Shown here: in pieces, positions 14,132-14,817 of the stretch
Layout of the letters: every line of letters begins with the position of its first letter
Numbering within the stretch: the stretch's first letter is position 1
Origin: Methanomassiliicoccaceae archaeon
Lineage (GTDB): Archaea > Thermoplasmatota > Thermoplasmata > Methanomassiliicoccales > Methanomethylophilaceae
Length of the DNA stretch: 14,817 nucleotides
Assembly (NCBI GenBank): GCA_031254685.1
Contig: JAIRTZ010000140.1
Span: forward strand, 1-14,817
Direction of reading: 5' to 3'
Program-made: the position numbers and the translations under genes
Notes under the pieces: generated by a model
What the model was told of the DNA's origin: nothing
Databases searched by the model: none
The model's input: the letters and a program-made list of their open reading frames with translations, nothing else

Positions 14132-14614
14132 TCATCTCTTTTTCTTGTATATCGAGAAAATGATATCTCCGCGTGAGATTATTCCCACGAGAACGCCCTT
14201 CTCAAGGACGGGGACGCGGTTGATGGTCTTCTTGATCATCTCCTCCACGACGTCCACGATCCTCGCATCGGGTGTCGTCGTGAGGATCGTCTTGGTCATT
14301 ATATCCTTCACTTTGGTCTTCGATATGGCCTCGTACGCCTTCTTCAGTTCCTCGTCGCCCGATATGTCATCCATCGGCGACGCCAGCATGTACAGTGACG
14401 GATGATCGATGCTCAGCTCCTTCTGATATTTCATCACCAGCTCCAGAATGTCCGTTTCGCTGAGAATGCCTATCAGATGCCTTTCGTCGTCCACGACCGG
14501 TGCCGCCGAGATATCGTGCAGCGCGAACAGAACGGTCGCCTGTTTTATCGTGTCTGTCGCCTTTAACGTTATGACCTGGGTGGTCATCAGATCCCGGACG
14601 TGAAGCTTGACCAT
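14132..14614 (-). CDS. Two-CBS-domain protein
   Basis: A 160-residue protein made of a tandem CBS pair and no catalytic domain. CBS1 covers about 7-60 (VRDLMTTQVITLKATDTIKQA ending IGILSETDIL) and CBS2 about 103-155 (VKDIMTKTILTTTPDARIVD ending VGIISRGDII). A 40-residue linker (KYQKELSIDH to EAISKT) separates them. Such pairs bind adenine nucleotides or S-adenosylmethionine and act as sensors on partner proteins. Which ligand or partner is unknown; the only candidate nearby is the MBL hydrolase 22 nt downstream. The ATG at 14614 lies 26 nt from a clear TATA box, so the mRNA should be leaderless. It is divergent from tRNA-Lys. Confidence 0.9.
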   Translation of the reverse strand: MVKLHVRDLMTTQVITLKATDTIKQATVLFALHDISAAPVVDDERHLIGILSETDILELVMKYQKELSIDHPSLYMLASPMDDISGDEELKKAYEAISKTKVKDIMTKTILTTTPDARIVDVVEEMIKKTINRVPVLEKGVLVGIISRGDIIFSIYKKKR

Positions 14615-14635
14615 GCCTGCGCATAGAGTCCGTAC

Positions 14636-14644
14636 GATATATTG
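14636..14644 (-). promoter_or_regulatory. TATA box of the CBS-MBL operon
   Basis: CAATATATC on the minus strand is the most canonical box in the window. Its centre (about 14640) is 26 nt from the ATG at 14614. Confidence 0.65.
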
Positions 14645-14663
14645 ATTTTGATTGTTTTTTCCG

Positions 14664-14679
14664 ATAATACCGGTATTAT
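14664..14679. promoter_or_regulatory. Perfect 16-bp palindrome, candidate operator
   Basis: ATAATACCGGTATTAT is identical on both strands. It lies about 20 bp upstream of the CBS TATA box and about 28 bp upstream of the tRNA-Lys TATA box, in the only intergenic space between the two divergent units. That is where a dimeric regulator would be expected to bind. Which regulator, and which side it controls, cannot be told from the sequence. Confidence 0.5.
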
Positions 14680-14706
14680 TTGCGCGTCGGCCGATCTATG
14701 CGCGAA

Positions 14707-14716
14707 GTTTTATTAA
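14707..14716 (+). promoter_or_regulatory. TATA box of tRNA-Lys
   Basis: GTTTTATTAA is centred about 31 nt before the first base of the mature tRNA, which predicts a 5' leader of about 5 nt before RNase P processing. Confidence 0.6.
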
Positions 14717-14742
14717 TGAAAAGATACTTGAGGCACAAAGAC

Positions 14743-14816
14743 GGGCTTGTAGCTCAGCTAGGTAGAGCGATCGGCTCTTAACCGATCGGTCAAGGGTTCG
14801 AATCCCTTCAAGCCCG
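14743..14816 (+). tRNA. tRNA-Lys (CUU)
   Basis: A complete cloverleaf can be drawn. The acceptor stem GGGCTTG (14743-14749) pairs with CAAGCCC (14809-14815), and the discriminator is G (14816). The D stem is GCTC/GAGC. The anticodon stem ATCGG/CCGAT closes the loop CTCTTAA, with anticodon CTT at 14777-14779. The variable region is CGGTC, and the T arm is AAGGG-TTCGAAT-CCCTT. There is no intron. CTT reads AAG, hence lysine. The window ends one base after the discriminator, with a C, so whether CCA is encoded cannot be told. Confidence 0.97.
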
Positions 14817-14817
14817 C

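Noticed and set aside
1..14817. CRISPR array, mobile element, prophage or defence island
   Set aside because: There are no spaced direct repeats, transposase or integrase motifs, or terminal inverted repeats. The only repeats are the two in-frame coding duplications in the herA-like gene, and a tRNA at the edge shows no att-like duplication within the window.

Overview
The window is a dense stretch of archaeal chromosome holding 16 protein genes and one tRNA gene. Archaeal markers are a short archaeal-type ProRS, a class III-like PRPP synthetase, a HerA-type ATPase, a Gins51 replication subunit, pantoate kinase plus CoaBC (the archaeal CoA route), DUF357, and TATA-box promoters placed for leaderless mRNAs. 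A lone Gins51-type subunit, a DUF1638 protein and a complete lack of TAG among 16 stop codons suggest the Thermoplasmatota, possibly a methylotrophic methanogen of the Methanomassiliicoccales. That placement is an inference of moderate confidence. I see no CRISPR array, insertion sequence, prophage or rRNA.

Layout. Positions 88-708 (+) hold an unrecognised protein that seems to begin at an ACG codon. A DUF1638 protein (803-1606, +) meets the end of proS (1607-3004, -) with no base between them; proS follows prs (3009-3893, -) in one operon. A divergent promoter region separates prs from a herA-like ATPase (4009-6084, +) with a long Pro/Ala/Lys-rich tail, which is translationally coupled to a DUF357 gene (6084-6374, +). 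A long leftward gene train follows. In transcription order it is DUF167 (12519), Toprim protein, gcvPA, gcvPB, tmk, coaBC and pantoate kinase (ending at 6358), with a second promoter just ahead of gcvPA. Gins51 (12615-13355, +) diverges from DUF167. A metallo-beta-lactamase-fold hydrolase and a two-CBS protein (13345-14614, -) form a small operon, divergent from tRNA-Lys(CUU) at the right edge.

How the genes fit together. This looks like housekeeping sequence: translation (ProRS, tRNA-Lys), nucleotides (PRPP, dTMP kinase), CoA synthesis, glycine decarboxylation, and DNA replication or processing (Gins51, HerA-like, Toprim). The gcvPA-gcvPB-tmk-coaBC-pok order makes sense if the one-carbon units released from glycine feed thymidylate and ketopantoate synthesis, the routes that tmk and the CoA genes continue.

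The observations most worth checking are the mirror-image divergent promoters between DUF167 and Gins51, a perfect 16-bp palindrome between the CBS gene and tRNA-Lys, the herA-like/DUF357 pair without NurA, the ACG start, and a ProRS ending in Met. I see no strong evidence of a wholly new system.
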